64,000 bases of DNA from Evansella sp. LMS18 (GCF_024362785.1 NZ_CP093301.1:868001-932000), one strand, 5' to 3'; numbered from the stretch's first letter, positions 1 to 8,190 are shown. Program-made: numbers and translations. The notes: a model not told the origin generated them from the sequence alone.

Positions 1-77
1 GCGGACATATCCCCGCTTAAGTCTGATTTTTTATAATTTGGCAGCCATTCAAAAATTGGCATAAACTTCTTTAACAA
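1..77 (-). CDS. SulP-family sulfate/anion permease, N-terminal fragment
   Basis: Only the first 25 codons are present; the gene runs off the left edge. Reading the minus strand from a TTG at 77-75 gives a peptide containing FMPIFEWLPNYKKSDLSGD, which resembles the cytoplasmic N-terminus that precedes the first membrane helix of SulP/SLC26 permeases. A purine-rich ribosome binding site (AAGGGGGTG) lies about seven bases before the TTG; an in-frame ATG follows at 62-60. A CsoR/CstR-like operator lies at about 110-127 in its promoter region. The family moves sulfate, bicarbonate or other anions across the membrane. Next to persulfide-handling genes, export or import of a sulfur oxyanion is the likely role, but substrate is inference. 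Confidence 0.6.
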   Translation of the reverse strand, partial: MLKKFMPIFEWLPNYKKSDLSGDMS

Positions 78-109
78 TTTGGGACACCCCCTTTTCAATT
101 TATAATATA

Positions 110-127
110 CATATACCCCTATACCTA
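110..127 (-). promoter_or_regulatory. CsoR/CstR-like operator upstream of the SulP gene (degenerate)
   Basis: The plus strand reads ATACCCCTATACCTAT here. One half (TACCCC/GGGGTA) matches the G-tract half-site used by CsoR/CstR-type repressors; the other half is weaker. It lies about 35-50 bp before the SulP TTG start and shares its core with the better site at 6408-6421. Confidence 0.4.
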
Positions 128-188
128 TATTAATGATTATTAATTATTATGTCAACCCGTATGTAGGATCGGCATCTTCCCCGTGAAA

Positions 189-213
189 AAACAGGGTGCG
201 AGGCACCCTGTTT
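189..213 (-). terminator. Rho-independent terminator after the MBL/rhodanese gene
   Basis: ACAGGGTGC and GCACCCTGT form a nine-pair stem with a three-base loop, followed on the minus strand by six T residues. It begins directly after the stop codon of the MBL gene and separates that operon from the SulP gene. Confidence 0.8.
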
Positions 214-214
214 C

Positions 215-1342
215 TTATCGTACGGCACAGCGATTTGGGCCGATTTCCATTTCCCTTTGTTTCCCAAGATCCGGCTCCATTTTCCCCATGTTTGTCTGCC
301 GGATATCATGATGGGAATTAGGCTGCGGGGGCAGATTTTCGCTCACTGTTTTTCTGAATTCCTCTTCATCGTCAATATTCAGCCCGTGATTCTTCTCATA
401 TAGGATACCTAGCTTTTCAAAAACGCTGCCATCGGCATTCATTTCATTAATGCCCATATAGTGCGCCGGCAGTACGACCAGCTCATCAGTAAGCTCTTTA
501 TAGCGGCTGTACAGTGTTTGCCTCAAGTCAGCAACCCAGTCCTCCGCTTTACCGGCAAGGTCGGGACGCCCGATGGAATCAATGAACAGAATATCTCCTG
601 TTAACAAATACTTCTCATCAATAATCAAAGAAGTACTCCCGATTGTATGACCAGGCGAATATATTGCTTTTATAATCGACTGGCCCACCTTTATTTCATC
701 ACCGTCCTTCAAAGGAGTGTATGCAAATGATACTTCTTCCGCGTCTTTTGGAGGAAGATGGTATTCTCCTCCGGTTTTATTCGAAAGTTCCCTCGCACCG
801 GAAATGTGGTCGGCATGCAAGTGTGTATCAATTAAATGCTTCAGTTTAATATTTTTACTGTTCAGGAATTCCTCATACTGGCCAATCATACGATTTGTAT
901 CAATTACAGCCCCTTCACCGTCTGACTCAACGATATATGATAAACAGCCTTTGCCAATTCTCACAAATTGGTAAAGGGCCCCTCCGCCAGTCAGGTCTCC
1001 CACTTTTATTGGTTCGAGGTGCTCACTCCAGGCCTCCATACCACCTTCGACATAGTAAGTATTGTCATACCCCTGTTCTCTAATCTGCTCTGCTGCTTTC
1101 TTGGCAGACACTCCTTTAGCACATATGACATACACCGGCTCCCCTTTTGGAAGCTTGCCCATTATTTCATCAACACCATCGCTAAGGTCAGGGTAAGGCT
1201 TATTAATAATTTTCACGCTCTTGCCTTCTATTCGCCAGTCATCAAATTTATCAGTGTTCCGTACGTCCAGAATAAATATATCGTCGCCACTGAGGACTTT
1301 ACGCGTAATTTCTTTTACTGTAATCCCTTTTGTATCACCCAT
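215..1342 (-). CDS. Rhodanese-MBL fold protein, persulfide dioxygenase/sulfurtransferase-like
   Basis: Protein of 375 residues with an N-terminal rhodanese domain (about 1-110, candidate catalytic Cys74 in VICAKGVSAK) followed by a metallo-beta-lactamase fold of the glyoxalase II/persulfide dioxygenase class (about 115-335). The THLHADH motif at 173-179, the later SPGHT and LLTGD motifs and LPAHY supply the expected metal ligands. The usual CstB-like layout is MBL first and rhodanese last, so the reversed order is notable. Family members oxidise glutathione or low-molecular-weight thiol persulfides to sulfite, often feeding the rhodanese to make thiosulfate. It is the last gene of the unit after DUF2892 and a single rhodanese. 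Cytoplasmic. Exact thiol substrate is not known; bacillithiol or CoA persulfide is plausible. Confidence 0.85.
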   Translation of the reverse strand: MGDTKGITVKEITRKVLSGDDIFILDVRNTDKFDDWRIEGKSVKIINKPYPDLSDGVDEIMGKLPKGEPVYVICAKGVSAKKAAEQIREQGYDNTYYVEGGMEAWSEHLEPIKVGDLTGGGALYQFVRIGKGCLSYIVESDGEGAVIDTNRMIGQYEEFLNSKNIKLKHLIDTHLHADHISGARELSNKTGGEYHLPPKDAEEVSFAYTPLKDGDEIKVGQSIIKAIYSPGHTIGSTSLIIDEKYLLTGDILFIDSIGRPDLAGKAEDWVADLRQTLYSRYKELTDELVVLPAHYMGINEMNADGSVFEKLGILYEKNHGLNIDDEEEFRKTVSENLPPQPNSHHDIRQTNMGKMEPDLGKQREMEIGPNRCAVR

Positions 1343-1371
1343 TCATTCCACCTCCAGATTAAAAGTAAGAG

Positions 1372-1689
1372 TCACTGCATATCCTGCTCTTCCTCATTCC
1401 ATTTCAGCATACCGCCAGTCATATTCTTCACTTGATAACTTCTGTCTGTAAGCCATTCACTGGCAAGTCCACTTCGGTTACCTGAACGGCAGACAATAAT
1501 ATGTTCCTTATCCTTGTCAATATTATTCAGACGGGTAAGCAGTTCTCCCAGTGGTATGTTTTCAGCGTCGGGGATCGTCCCCTCTGCAACCTCCTGGGGC
1601 TCTCTCACATCAATGATGCTCAGTTTCTCTCCTTTATGGATGCGTTTTCTTATTTCTTCAGGAGAAATTTCTTCATATCCATTATTCAT
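1372..1689 (-). CDS. Single-domain rhodanese (sulfurtransferase)
   Basis: A 105-residue protein from the ATG at 1689 (GAGGTG six bases upstream); a GTG three codons earlier is possible but sits on the ribosome binding site. It contains one rhodanese domain with IIDVREPQE near the start and the active-site loop VCRSGNRSG, the Cys being the sixth-to-seventh tenth of the chain (Cys67 from this start). GLASEWL and MTGGMLKW are typical of the PspE/GlpE-like class. Such proteins carry sulfane sulfur as an enzyme persulfide. It lies 29 bp before the MBL-rhodanese gene and downstream of DUF2892, a grouping repeatedly seen in Firmicute sulfane-sulfur detoxification loci. Confidence 0.88.
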   Translation of the reverse strand: MNNGYEEISPEEIRKRIHKGEKLSIIDVREPQEVAEGTIPDAENIPLGELLTRLNNIDKDKEHIIVCRSGNRSGLASEWLTDRSYQVKNMTGGMLKWNEEEQDMQ

Positions 1690-1757
1690 CACAATCACCT
1701 CACTTTTTTTAAGTTATCCATATGTGAGAAAACAAACCGTACTAAAGGGAAAAACAA

Positions 1758-1788
1758 AGCATCCGGAGAAGCGGCCACCGGATGCCCT
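1758..1788 (-). terminator. Hairpin between DUF2892 gene and rhodanese gene
   Basis: CATCCGG and CCGGATG pair around an eleven-base loop and are followed on the minus strand by a T-rich run (CTTTGTTTTT). It may end the DUF2892 transcript partially, so the two downstream genes could have lower or separate expression. Confidence 0.5.
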
Positions 1789-1810
1789 TACTGAAGAAGA
1801 TTTGGCTAAA

Positions 1811-2224
1811 TTAGTGAAAATCTCCACGAATCTCCTTAAGCGCAGTCTTTTCTTCGTTAATTTCATTGGCTGTTCTAATTCCGAGACGTCTTAAAACTGC
1901 CAAGGGAGGACACCATCCCTGCAGTGCGTGCTGCAGCAGAAAGCTGCTTACAACGAGAGGAAGTGCAAGCCATTTCCGGCTGACAGTCGCCCCGAGCGTT
2001 GTTCCAATCAAAATAAGTGTTGACGCATTAGCTTCAAGGACCCTTTCTGTATCCCATTCAGCCTCCAGCTCTTCAAGACGCTTGTCGATCTCTTCTTTAC
2101 TCTGATTTTTATAATACTCAATGTTTCTTTTCGTCTGTTCTGAAATTTCCTCATTTACTTTATCACTTGTATGTTCCTCTACTCTTTCTGTTGTATCTGG
2201 CAAGTACTGTCCCAAACTATCCAC
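1811..2224 (-). CDS. DUF2892/YgaP-type membrane protein
   Basis: A 137-residue protein from a GTG at 2224 with an AAAGGAG ribosome binding site. The first 70 residues are acidic and helical (possible coiled coil). Residues about 72-112 form two hydrophobic segments (LILIGTTLGATVSRKWLALP and LVVSSFLLQHALQGWCPPL) with the WCPP-like motif found in the DUF2892 membrane domain that is fused to rhodanese in E. coli YgaP. Here the rhodanese is a separate protein encoded directly downstream, so the pair probably works as YgaP does, linking sulfane sulfur carriers to the membrane. The transport substrate, if any, is unknown. Confidence 0.75.
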   Translation of the reverse strand: MDSLGQYLPDTTERVEEHTSDKVNEEISEQTKRNIEYYKNQSKEEIDKRLEELEAEWDTERVLEANASTLILIGTTLGATVSRKWLALPLVVSSFLLQHALQGWCPPLAVLRRLGIRTANEINEEKTALKEIRGDFH

Positions 2225-2322
2225 GCTCCTTTCAGTATAAAGTTTTCCTTATTCATAAAGATAAAAACTCTTTTTTAAACTTCCTGTTGGAAAAGTAATC
2301 TGTGAATAGCAGACAGGAGGCT

Positions 2323-3414
2323 CTAACTGTGTTTTTCAAGTGGAATCGCAAACCAGAAACTGTGTGTTTTCCCGTCTGTGTCCAGTCCAATTTCTCCGCT
2401 ATGGTGCACTGTTACTAATTCTTTTACAATGGCAAGACCAAGACCTGAGCCGCCTTTTCTCGTATTTCTTGAGCCGTCCACTTTATAAAAGCGTTCAAAC
2501 AGCCATTCTCTGTTCTCTGCAGGAATAGGTTCCCCAGGTCCGGTTACAGAAAACTTATAGGTTTCTTTTTGGATCTTTCCCTCCAGCAGTATCTCTCCTT
2601 CTCCCGAATAATACTGAACCGCGTTTTGCAACAAATTCATCACTGCCTGGCTGATAAGCTTTTGATGAATATACACCTCTGCTTCTTCTGCTTCAATCCT
2701 GCAGGCTATTCCACGTTTTTTCATTTCCCACCTAAACAGATGCAGCGTTTCTGCAAGCAGTTCATCCGCTCTTGTCCATTCTTTTTTCCTGGAAAGGCTC
2801 TGTTCCTGGAGGCTCCGTTCGTTTAAATCGTCCAGCTGGTTTATCATCCCTATCAGACGCTCAGATTCCTTGTGCAAAGCTCCGTACAATTTGGGGCTTC
2901 CCTCAATGACACCGTTTTTCATAGCTTCAAGATAGCCGTTAATATTGGAAAGAGGTGTCCGCAGTTCATGAGCCATATCTTTTAGCATTTTATCCCTGGC
3001 TGCTTCATTCCGTTTTAGCTGGTCAATCAGCTGGTTGAAGTTCTCGGCAAGCTCGCCGATTTCGTCACTGGAGTTTGTTTCCACATGCTCCGGATACTGT
3101 CCATATCGCAGTACTTTAGTAGAAGATACAAGCTCCCTCACTGGTTTTAGCATCTTTTTCGTCAAATAAAAGTGGACGCCTGTTCCGATAATAATAATAG
3201 CCGGTGAAATCCATACGAGATACGTATATAAATCTTCATTAAATGTGGTCTGTCTTTGCTCATTCACATCTGGCATCTGTTCTACCAGAAAACAGGCAGT
3301 GTTATAGATAACAATACTGCTTAACAAAACAAGAAAAGTAACTAAAATAAAGTTCACACCTGTTAAGCGCCAAATAATCCCCTTAAACCTGGAAGGTGTC
3401 CTGTTACTTAACAA
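2323..3414 (-). CDS. Sensor histidine kinase (HAMP, HisKA, HATPase)
   Basis: I place the start at the TTG at 3414, eight bases before the response-regulator stop; longer readings run far into the regulator gene. The 363-residue protein has two membrane helices (about residues 16-36 and 69-88) around a short external loop, a HAMP linker with SSDEIGELAENFNQLI, the phospho-acceptor H box MAHELRTPLSN, an N box LLQNAVQYY and a G box GSGLGLAIVKELV. It pairs with the OmpR-type regulator encoded immediately upstream. The sensed signal is unknown; the position downstream of TlpA and CcdA genes suggests envelope redox or thiol stress, which is inference. Confidence 0.88.
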   Translation of the reverse strand: MLSNRTPSRFKGIIWRLTGVNFILVTFLVLLSSIVIYNTACFLVEQMPDVNEQRQTTFNEDLYTYLVWISPAIIIIGTGVHFYLTKKMLKPVRELVSSTKVLRYGQYPEHVETNSSDEIGELAENFNQLIDQLKRNEAARDKMLKDMAHELRTPLSNINGYLEAMKNGVIEGSPKLYGALHKESERLIGMINQLDDLNERSLQEQSLSRKKEWTRADELLAETLHLFRWEMKKRGIACRIEAEEAEVYIHQKLISQAVMNLLQNAVQYYSGEGEILLEGKIQKETYKFSVTGPGEPIPAENREWLFERFYKVDGSRNTRKGGSGLGLAIVKELVTVHHSGEIGLDTDGKTHSFWFAIPLEKHS

Positions 3415-4087
3415 AACGATACCCCATTCCTCTGACCGTCTGTATTCTTTTTGGTTTAGAAGGAACTTCCTCAATTTTTTCACGCAGCTTTTTGATGTGG
3501 GCGTCGATTGTCCGGTCCATAATAGATGCATCGGCATGGGGGTGAATCTGCAGGATCAGCTGCTCCCTTGTAAGCACAACATCCGGGTTTTCCATAAAAA
3601 AATAAAGCAGGTTAAACTCGTATTTTGTAAGGGACAGTTTCTCGCCATTTAAAAGAACTTCTCCTTTGCGAGGTTTAATAGTCAGACCTTCATGGCTTAT
3701 CTTCTGGCAGAACTGGCCCCCTCTCCTCAGTACTGCTTCAACTCTTGCCATTAATTCATCAGGGCTGAACGGTTTAATTACATAATCGTCCGCCCCCATT
3801 TTCAGTCCATTTATTTTTTCTTCACTGCTTACTTTCGCTGTCAGCATAATGATAGAAACTTCATTTCTTTCCTGCCCCCTTATCCAGCGGCAAACCTCCT
3901 CACCACTGACTTTAGGCAGCATTAAATCAAGAATGACAAGACAGGGGGAATTTAGCTGGAATTTTTCAATAGCTTCTTCCCCGTCTTCCGCGGTTAAGAC
4001 CTCGTACCCCTGTTTTTCCAGATAAGTTGCCAGCAGCTCCCTTATCATTTCATCATCCTCCACTACGAGGACAAGCTGTTTAACCAT
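3404..4087 (-). CDS. OmpR/PhoB-family response regulator
   Basis: A 227-residue regulator. The receiver domain (1-120) has the acidic pair EDDE near the N-terminus, the phospho-acceptor Asp in LVILDLMLPKVSG, LTAK and the conserved Lys in YVIKPFSPDEL. The C-terminal winged helix (about 130-227) ends TVRGMGYRFVK, typical of the OmpR class. Its stop codon overlaps the start region of the kinase, so the two are translationally coupled. It lies 40 bp after the TlpA/ResA gene and probably belongs to that transcript. Target genes cannot be read from the sequence. Confidence 0.93.
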   Translation of the reverse strand: MVKQLVLVVEDDEMIRELLATYLEKQGYEVLTAEDGEEAIEKFQLNSPCLVILDLMLPKVSGEEVCRWIRGQERNEVSIIMLTAKVSSEEKINGLKMGADDYVIKPFSPDELMARVEAVLRRGGQFCQKISHEGLTIKPRKGEVLLNGEKLSLTKYEFNLLYFFMENPDVVLTREQLILQIHPHADASIMDRTIDAHIKKLREKIEEVPSKPKRIQTVRGMGYRFVK

Positions 4088-4126
4088 AGTGCATCACCTG
4101 TTTTCTGTAAGAGCTTTGCCCTTATT

Positions 4127-4741
4127 TTAGTCCATTTCAGTAAATTGTTGAACAATCATATCTTTATTCATCGGACCATAAGCGATATTGTGGATTCTGC
4201 CTTCAGAATTAATCATAAATGATGTTGGGATAGGCTGGATCTCATACAGATCCGCCACCTCGATATCTTCGTCAAGCATAATCGGGAATGTCAGGCCGAA
4301 GTCATCTACAAAGCTTTCCACCGCGTTCATCCCTGTTTCTGTCTGTGTCAGGTTTACGGCGAGGATCAGCACGTCATTTTCTTCGTATACTTCCTGCATA
4401 TCAGGCATTTCCGCACGGCATGGGGGGCACCATGTGGCCCAGAAGTTCAGCATAATTTTCTCTCCTCTGAAATCGGAGAGCTTCGCCGTACTGCCGTCAA
4501 GCATATCCAGTTCAAAGTCCGGAGCATAATCCCCCTGGCTTAAACCAACTTCTTCCTCCGGCGGCTCCACTATTTCATCCTGTACCTCATAGTCTTCCTC
4601 CGTATGTGCGTTTTCCTCCGTTCCATTGTTCCCTTCTGTCAGTGTATTTTCCTCCGTTGCTGAGTCTCCAGTGAAGACTGTTTCATATAATGTCCAGCCA
4701 ATCATAGCCAGTAAAACTGCTGCCAAAATTCCTTTTTTCAT
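4127..4741 (-). CDS. Membrane-anchored TlpA/ResA-like thiol-disulfide oxidoreductase
   Basis: A 204-residue protein with an N-terminal membrane anchor (about 4-22), a long acidic linker (about 25-66) and a thioredoxin fold with WCPPC (Cys105, Cys108). The cis-proline loop appears as PIPTSFMI. TlpA/ResA proteins act outside the membrane and reduce cysteines, for example in apocytochrome c or other exported proteins, taking electrons from CcdA. The gene follows ccdA by 29 bp, which supports that partnership. The very acidic linker fits an alkaline or saline exterior. Client protein unknown. Confidence 0.88.
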   Translation of the reverse strand: MKKGILAAVLLAMIGWTLYETVFTGDSATEENTLTEGNNGTEENAHTEEDYEVQDEIVEPPEEEVGLSQGDYAPDFELDMLDGSTAKLSDFRGEKIMLNFWATWCPPCRAEMPDMQEVYEENDVLILAVNLTQTETGMNAVESFVDDFGLTFPIMLDEDIEVADLYEIQPIPTSFMINSEGRIHNIAYGPMNKDMIVQQFTEMD

Positions 4742-4770
4742 TTAAATCCCCTCCGGTGAATATTTTTTTC

Positions 4771-5514
4771 TTAACCCAGCCTCTCAAACCAGGTTCCTTC
4801 AATTAACCTTAAAAGAAAAATAGATATTTCTGTAAGGTGCCCGGTAAATAAAAGCACCCCCATAAGGACCATGATGCCCCCGCCTATTTTCATGATTATA
4901 TTACTGTGCCTTACAATCCAGCGTGTGGATCCTATAAAGAAAGTAAGCACAAGAAATGGCAGAGCAAAACCGATAATATAAAAGGAAGTATAAAGAAGAC
5001 CCTGTGAAGGATTGCTCGCAGCAAGCATTAAAATCGCCGCGAATATAGGACCTATGCAAGGGGTCCACCCTGCGGCAAACCCAATACCCACAAAAGCTGA
5101 CCCGGCATAGCCCGCCGGTTTTCTGGCAAGCTGCATCCTCCGTTCCTTCATAAGCCAGTTAAGCTGAAACACACCAGCGACAAAAAGCCCCATAAAGACA
5201 ATGAATATACCTGCAAAACGTTGAATCAGATGTCCTGTATCTCCTGTGAAGAGCCCCTGGATCCACTGACCGAAATATGTCATCCCCAGACCGAGACTGA
5301 AAAATACCATAGACACTCCAAGTAAAAAGAAAACAGAATGTAACAGAAGCTTAGAGCGGATTTTAATGTTTTTATTCGTTTCTAATTCTTTTACGCTCAT
5401 GCCGGTAATGTATGAGAGGTACGCTGGAAAAAGAGGCAGCGTGCAAGGTGATATAAATGAGATAATCCCTGCTGCCAGCGCAGCCCATATCGTTATATTT
5501 GCTATATCTTCCAT
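4771..5514 (-). CDS. ccdA: CcdA-like transmembrane thiol-disulfide transporter
   Basis: A 247-residue polytopic protein (six predicted helices) with the two conserved Cys-Pro motifs of the DsbD/CcdA family: SPCTLPLFPAYLSY near residue 24 and GWTPCIGPIFAAIL near residue 155. CcdA passes electrons from cytoplasmic thioredoxin to extracytoplasmic thiol oxidoreductases such as ResA/TlpA. The start overlaps the end of the upstream Lgt-like gene by 13 bp, so the genes are co-translated. The pair ccdA-tlpA is a classic functional unit; whether it serves cytochrome c maturation or sulfur metabolism here is open. Confidence 0.92.
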   Translation of the reverse strand: MEDIANITIWAALAAGIISFISPCTLPLFPAYLSYITGMSVKELETNKNIKIRSKLLLHSVFFLLGVSMVFFSLGLGMTYFGQWIQGLFTGDTGHLIQRFAGIFIVFMGLFVAGVFQLNWLMKERRMQLARKPAGYAGSAFVGIGFAAGWTPCIGPIFAAILMLAASNPSQGLLYTSFYIIGFALPFLVLTFFIGSTRWIVRHSNIIMKIGGGIMVLMGVLLFTGHLTEISIFLLRLIEGTWFERLG

Positions 5515-6227
5515 TTAAGAAAACTCCTTCTCAGACTAAAATCATTGATAGATATCAGGATGCTCCCTGCAATGAGTAAAACTAAGTAAAATGCCATAGA
5601 CACGGGAACACCGAAAAACATTGGATAAACTGCTGTATAGTTGATTATTAAAAGAGAGAATGTCCAGATAAAGAACGGTACCAACACAATTTTCCCAGAG
5701 GTTTCTTTAAAACTCCCTGTGATGAGCCAAAGCAGAAGTCCACTGGAAACAACCAATATATATAGAGATACGGGGTGGTGGCTCCAAGGAAGGAATTCTG
5801 TCATTCCCGGGACAGCTTCCCCTGTCCTTCCTTCGAAAAAAGAGTAGAAAATTTTTGCCGGAAGTAAAATGTATAAAGACGCATGTAAAAATTTATGTAC
5901 GGGCAGACCTCGTTTAATAGAAACAGCCGTCCAGTAAGTCCCAGTTACAAATATACCGAGATACAGTTCCTTCCTTCCTCCCGGATAACTCAATGCTGCC
6001 ATAGGATCGAATAAAAATAATTCGATTTTAAATAGGACAGACCCAAATAGAAATATAATAATTAAATATATAATCCCGCTTCCTGTGCCCTCTCTCAGCC
6101 CTTTCCAGTTATCACCTTTAAAAGGAGACAAGTAAGTGAGTGTTAAGAATCCGGCTATAATCCCCGCTGTAAGTACAATCCATGATCCAGTCACCATTAA
6201 AGGACCGAGCTGAAAAGATACGTCCAC
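5502..6227 (-). CDS. Lgt-like polytopic membrane protein of unknown function
   Basis: A 241-residue protein with about seven hydrophobic helices. The N-terminus (LGPLMVTGSWIVLTAGIIAG) and a late HHPVSLYILVVSSGLLLWL segment resemble the first and penultimate segments of prolipoprotein diacylglyceryl transferase (Lgt), where HPTQLYE is typical. The HGGL-type and GRIGNF-type catalytic motifs of true Lgt are absent, so it is unlikely to make lipoproteins. It is the first gene of the ccdA-tlpA operon and overlaps ccdA by 13 bp, so it probably acts with the membrane thiol pathway. The similarity is motif-level only; function unknown. Confidence 0.6.
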   Translation of the reverse strand: MDVSFQLGPLMVTGSWIVLTAGIIAGFLTLTYLSPFKGDNWKGLREGTGSGIIYLIIIFLFGSVLFKIELFLFDPMAALSYPGGRKELYLGIFVTGTYWTAVSIKRGLPVHKFLHASLYILLPAKIFYSFFEGRTGEAVPGMTEFLPWSHHPVSLYILVVSSGLLLWLITGSFKETSGKIVLVPFFIWTFSLLIINYTAVYPMFFGVPVSMAFYLVLLIAGSILISINDFSLRRSFLKWKI

Positions 6228-6399
6228 ATTTAATCACCTGCCTTCTTTCCAGAGAAGTAAAAACTTCTTTCACACAAATCAAGGATAATAAAGAAATGTG
6301 AAAGTTTTATGAAAGCAGAGAAGTTTTTTATAAGGAACATTTCATAACTAAGGTCACAAAACGTTCAGTTTTACATACTCATTTGCAATTCATTTTATA

Positions 6400-6429
6400 T
6401 TACCATATACCCATAGGGGTAATTATAAT
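6400..6429 (+). promoter_or_regulatory. Promoter with CstR/CsoR-like operator before the CoADR-rhodanese gene
   Basis: A TATAAT box at 6424-6429 follows a weak TTACCA -35 at 6400-6405 with 18-bp spacing. The spacer holds TACCCATAGGGGTA (6408-6421), a near-perfect palindrome of the CsoR/CstR type. A bound repressor would cover the promoter. Persulfide-sensing CstR repressors control related genes in Staphylococcus; no regulator gene is in this window. Confidence 0.6.
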
Positions 6430-6471
6430 GCAAACAAGTTAATGTACAGACAATGGAAAGGAGATATAATC

Positions 6472-8121
6472 ATGGCTAAAAAGATACTGATTGTAGGAGG
6501 AGTAGCAGGAGGAGCAACTGCTGCCGCACGTTTAAGAAGACTGGATGAAAAATCTGAAATCATTATGTTTGAAAGAGGGGAATATGTATCATTTGCTAAC
6601 TGCGGACTTCCTTACTATATTGGAGGGACAATCAGCGAGCGGGATAAACTCCTCGTGCAGACAGTGGAAGACATGAGCAAAAAATACAATCTTGATATCC
6701 GCAACCTGAGCGAAGTTATTAAGATTAACAGAGAAGGAAAAACTGTGGAAGTTAAGAAAATGGATACTGGAGAAGTTTACGAGGAGTACTATGATGTATT
6801 GCTGCTATCACCAGGTGCAAAACCTATTGTGCCGCCAATCGAGGGCATCGAAGAAGCGGAAAACTTATTTACGTTAAGAAATGTCCCTGATACAGATAAA
6901 ATCAAAAACTTCGTTAATGAACATAAACCCAAAAACGCAGTCGTTGTGGGCGGCGGATTCATCGGCCTGGAAATGGCGGAGAACCTGGTTGATCTGGGAA
7001 TTGAAGTAACTGTGGTTGAAATGGCTGCCCAGGTAATGGCTTCAATCGACTTCGAAATGGCCGCTCTGGTTCATAAAAAACTGAAAGACTATGGGATAAA
7101 CCTGGTTCTGGAAGACGGAGTAAAAGCATTTAAAGAGAATGGTAGCAAATTGCTCTTAAACAGCGGCACGGAAGTTTTCACAGATATGATCATCTTCTCC
7201 ATCGGTGTACGCCCTGAGAATGAGCTTGCTGTGGATGCTGGTCTTCCTGTAGGTAAACACGGGGGTATCCTCGTTGATGAATTCCTCCGTACAAGTGATC
7301 CTCACATCTATGCAGTGGGCGATGCTATTGAAGTTACAGATTATGTGGGCCGCCAGCCGGCTATGATTCCTCTTGCAGGACCGGCAAATCGCCAGGCAAG
7401 AATTGCAGCGGACAATATATACGGCAGGGAAAGAAAATATCCCGGAACTTTGGGAACTTCTGTTGTTAAAATATTTGACTATACTGTCGCAGCAACAGGA
7501 AACAATGAAAAACTTCTTAAGCAGCAAGGACTTGATTACCAGGCAGTCCACCTGCACCCTGGTTCCCATGCTGGTTATTATCCTGGAGCGAATCCAATTC
7601 ACCTCAAACTGCTATTCGACCCAGCAGATGGAACAATTTTTGGAGCGCAGGCCATAGGTAAAACAGGTGTTGAAAAACGGATTGACGTAATTGCGACAGC
7701 AATAAAAGGGGCTTTAACAGTTCAGGACTTAACCGAATTAGAGTTGTCCTACGCCCCGCCGTTCTCTTCTGCGAAAGACCCGGTGAACATGGCAGGTTAT
7801 GTAGCCTCAAACATTATCGAAGATGGCATCAGAACAGTACAGTGGGATGACATTGACGATATCGTCACAGGGGGAGCATACCTTGTAGACGTAAGAGAAC
7901 CGTCTGAATTAAGAGGCGGATATATCGAAGGAGCTGTGAATATTCCTCTCAGTGATCTGAGAGAGCGGCTTAATGAGCTACCACAGGATGAGCCAGTATA
8001 TATTAACTGCCAGGCGGGACTCCGTGGATACCTGGCAGCAAGAATCCTGCTGGAAAACGGTTTTGATCCAATCAATCTTGACGGCGGATGGATAACGTAC
8101 GCAACAGCTAAAAATAAATAA
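6472..8121 (+). CDS. CoA-disulfide reductase fused to rhodanese (NAD(P)H persulfide reductase-like)
   Basis: I use the ATG at 6472, which has GGAGA nine bases upstream; an ATG 30 bp earlier lacks a site. The 549-residue protein has an FAD-binding GGVAGG motif (9-14), the redox-active Cys44 in FANCGLPYYIGG, a second dinucleotide-binding motif VVVGGGFIGLEMAENL, the FAD motif YAVGDAIE, a dimerisation domain (about 330-445) and a C-terminal rhodanese domain (about 455-549) with Cys513 in INCQAGLRG. CoADR-Rhd enzymes reduce CoA polysulfide/persulfide or disulfide with NAD(P)H. With the MBL-rhodanese operon nearby it completes a sulfane-sulfur handling set. Monocistronic, followed by a terminator. 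Confidence 0.92.
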   Translation: MAKKILIVGGVAGGATAAARLRRLDEKSEIIMFERGEYVSFANCGLPYYIGGTISERDKLLVQTVEDMSKKYNLDIRNLSEVIKINREGKTVEVKKMDTGEVYEEYYDVLLLSPGAKPIVPPIEGIEEAENLFTLRNVPDTDKIKNFVNEHKPKNAVVVGGGFIGLEMAENLVDLGIEVTVVEMAAQVMASIDFEMAALVHKKLKDYGINLVLEDGVKAFKENGSKLLLNSGTEVFTDMIIFSIGVRPENELAVDAGLPVGKHGGILVDEFLRTSDPHIYAVGDAIEVTDYVGRQPAMIPLAGPANRQARIAADNIYGRERKYPGTLGTSVVKIFDYTVAATGNNEKLLKQQGLDYQAVHLHPGSHAGYYPGANPIHLKLLFDPADGTIFGAQAIGKTGVEKRIDVIATAIKGALTVQDLTELELSYAPPFSSAKDPVNMAGYVASNIIEDGIRTVQWDDIDDIVTGGAYLVDVREPSELRGGYIEGAVNIPLSDLRERLNELPQDEPVYINCQAGLRGYLAARILLENGFDPINLDGGWITYATAKNK

Positions 8122-8135
8122 TAGTAATTTTATAG

Positions 8136-8190
8136 AAGCTGTCCTGGTTCCAGTGCTTAAAAGTGCTGGTACCGGGCAGCTTTTTTATAT
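8136..8190 (+). terminator. Terminator after the CoADR-rhodanese gene
   Basis: AGCTGTCC... pairs imperfectly with ...GGGCAGCT around CCAGTGCTTAAAAGTGCTGG, followed by six T residues. Confidence 0.75.

Noticed and set aside
3415-3537. Longer histidine kinase starting at 3537
   Set aside because: It would run more than 130 bp into the response-regulator gene in another frame and adds no membrane or sensor sequence.
6442-6471. Upstream ATG for the CoADR-rhodanese gene
   Set aside because: It has no ribosome binding site, while the ATG at 6472 has GGAGA at good distance and gives the family N-terminus MAKKILIVGG.
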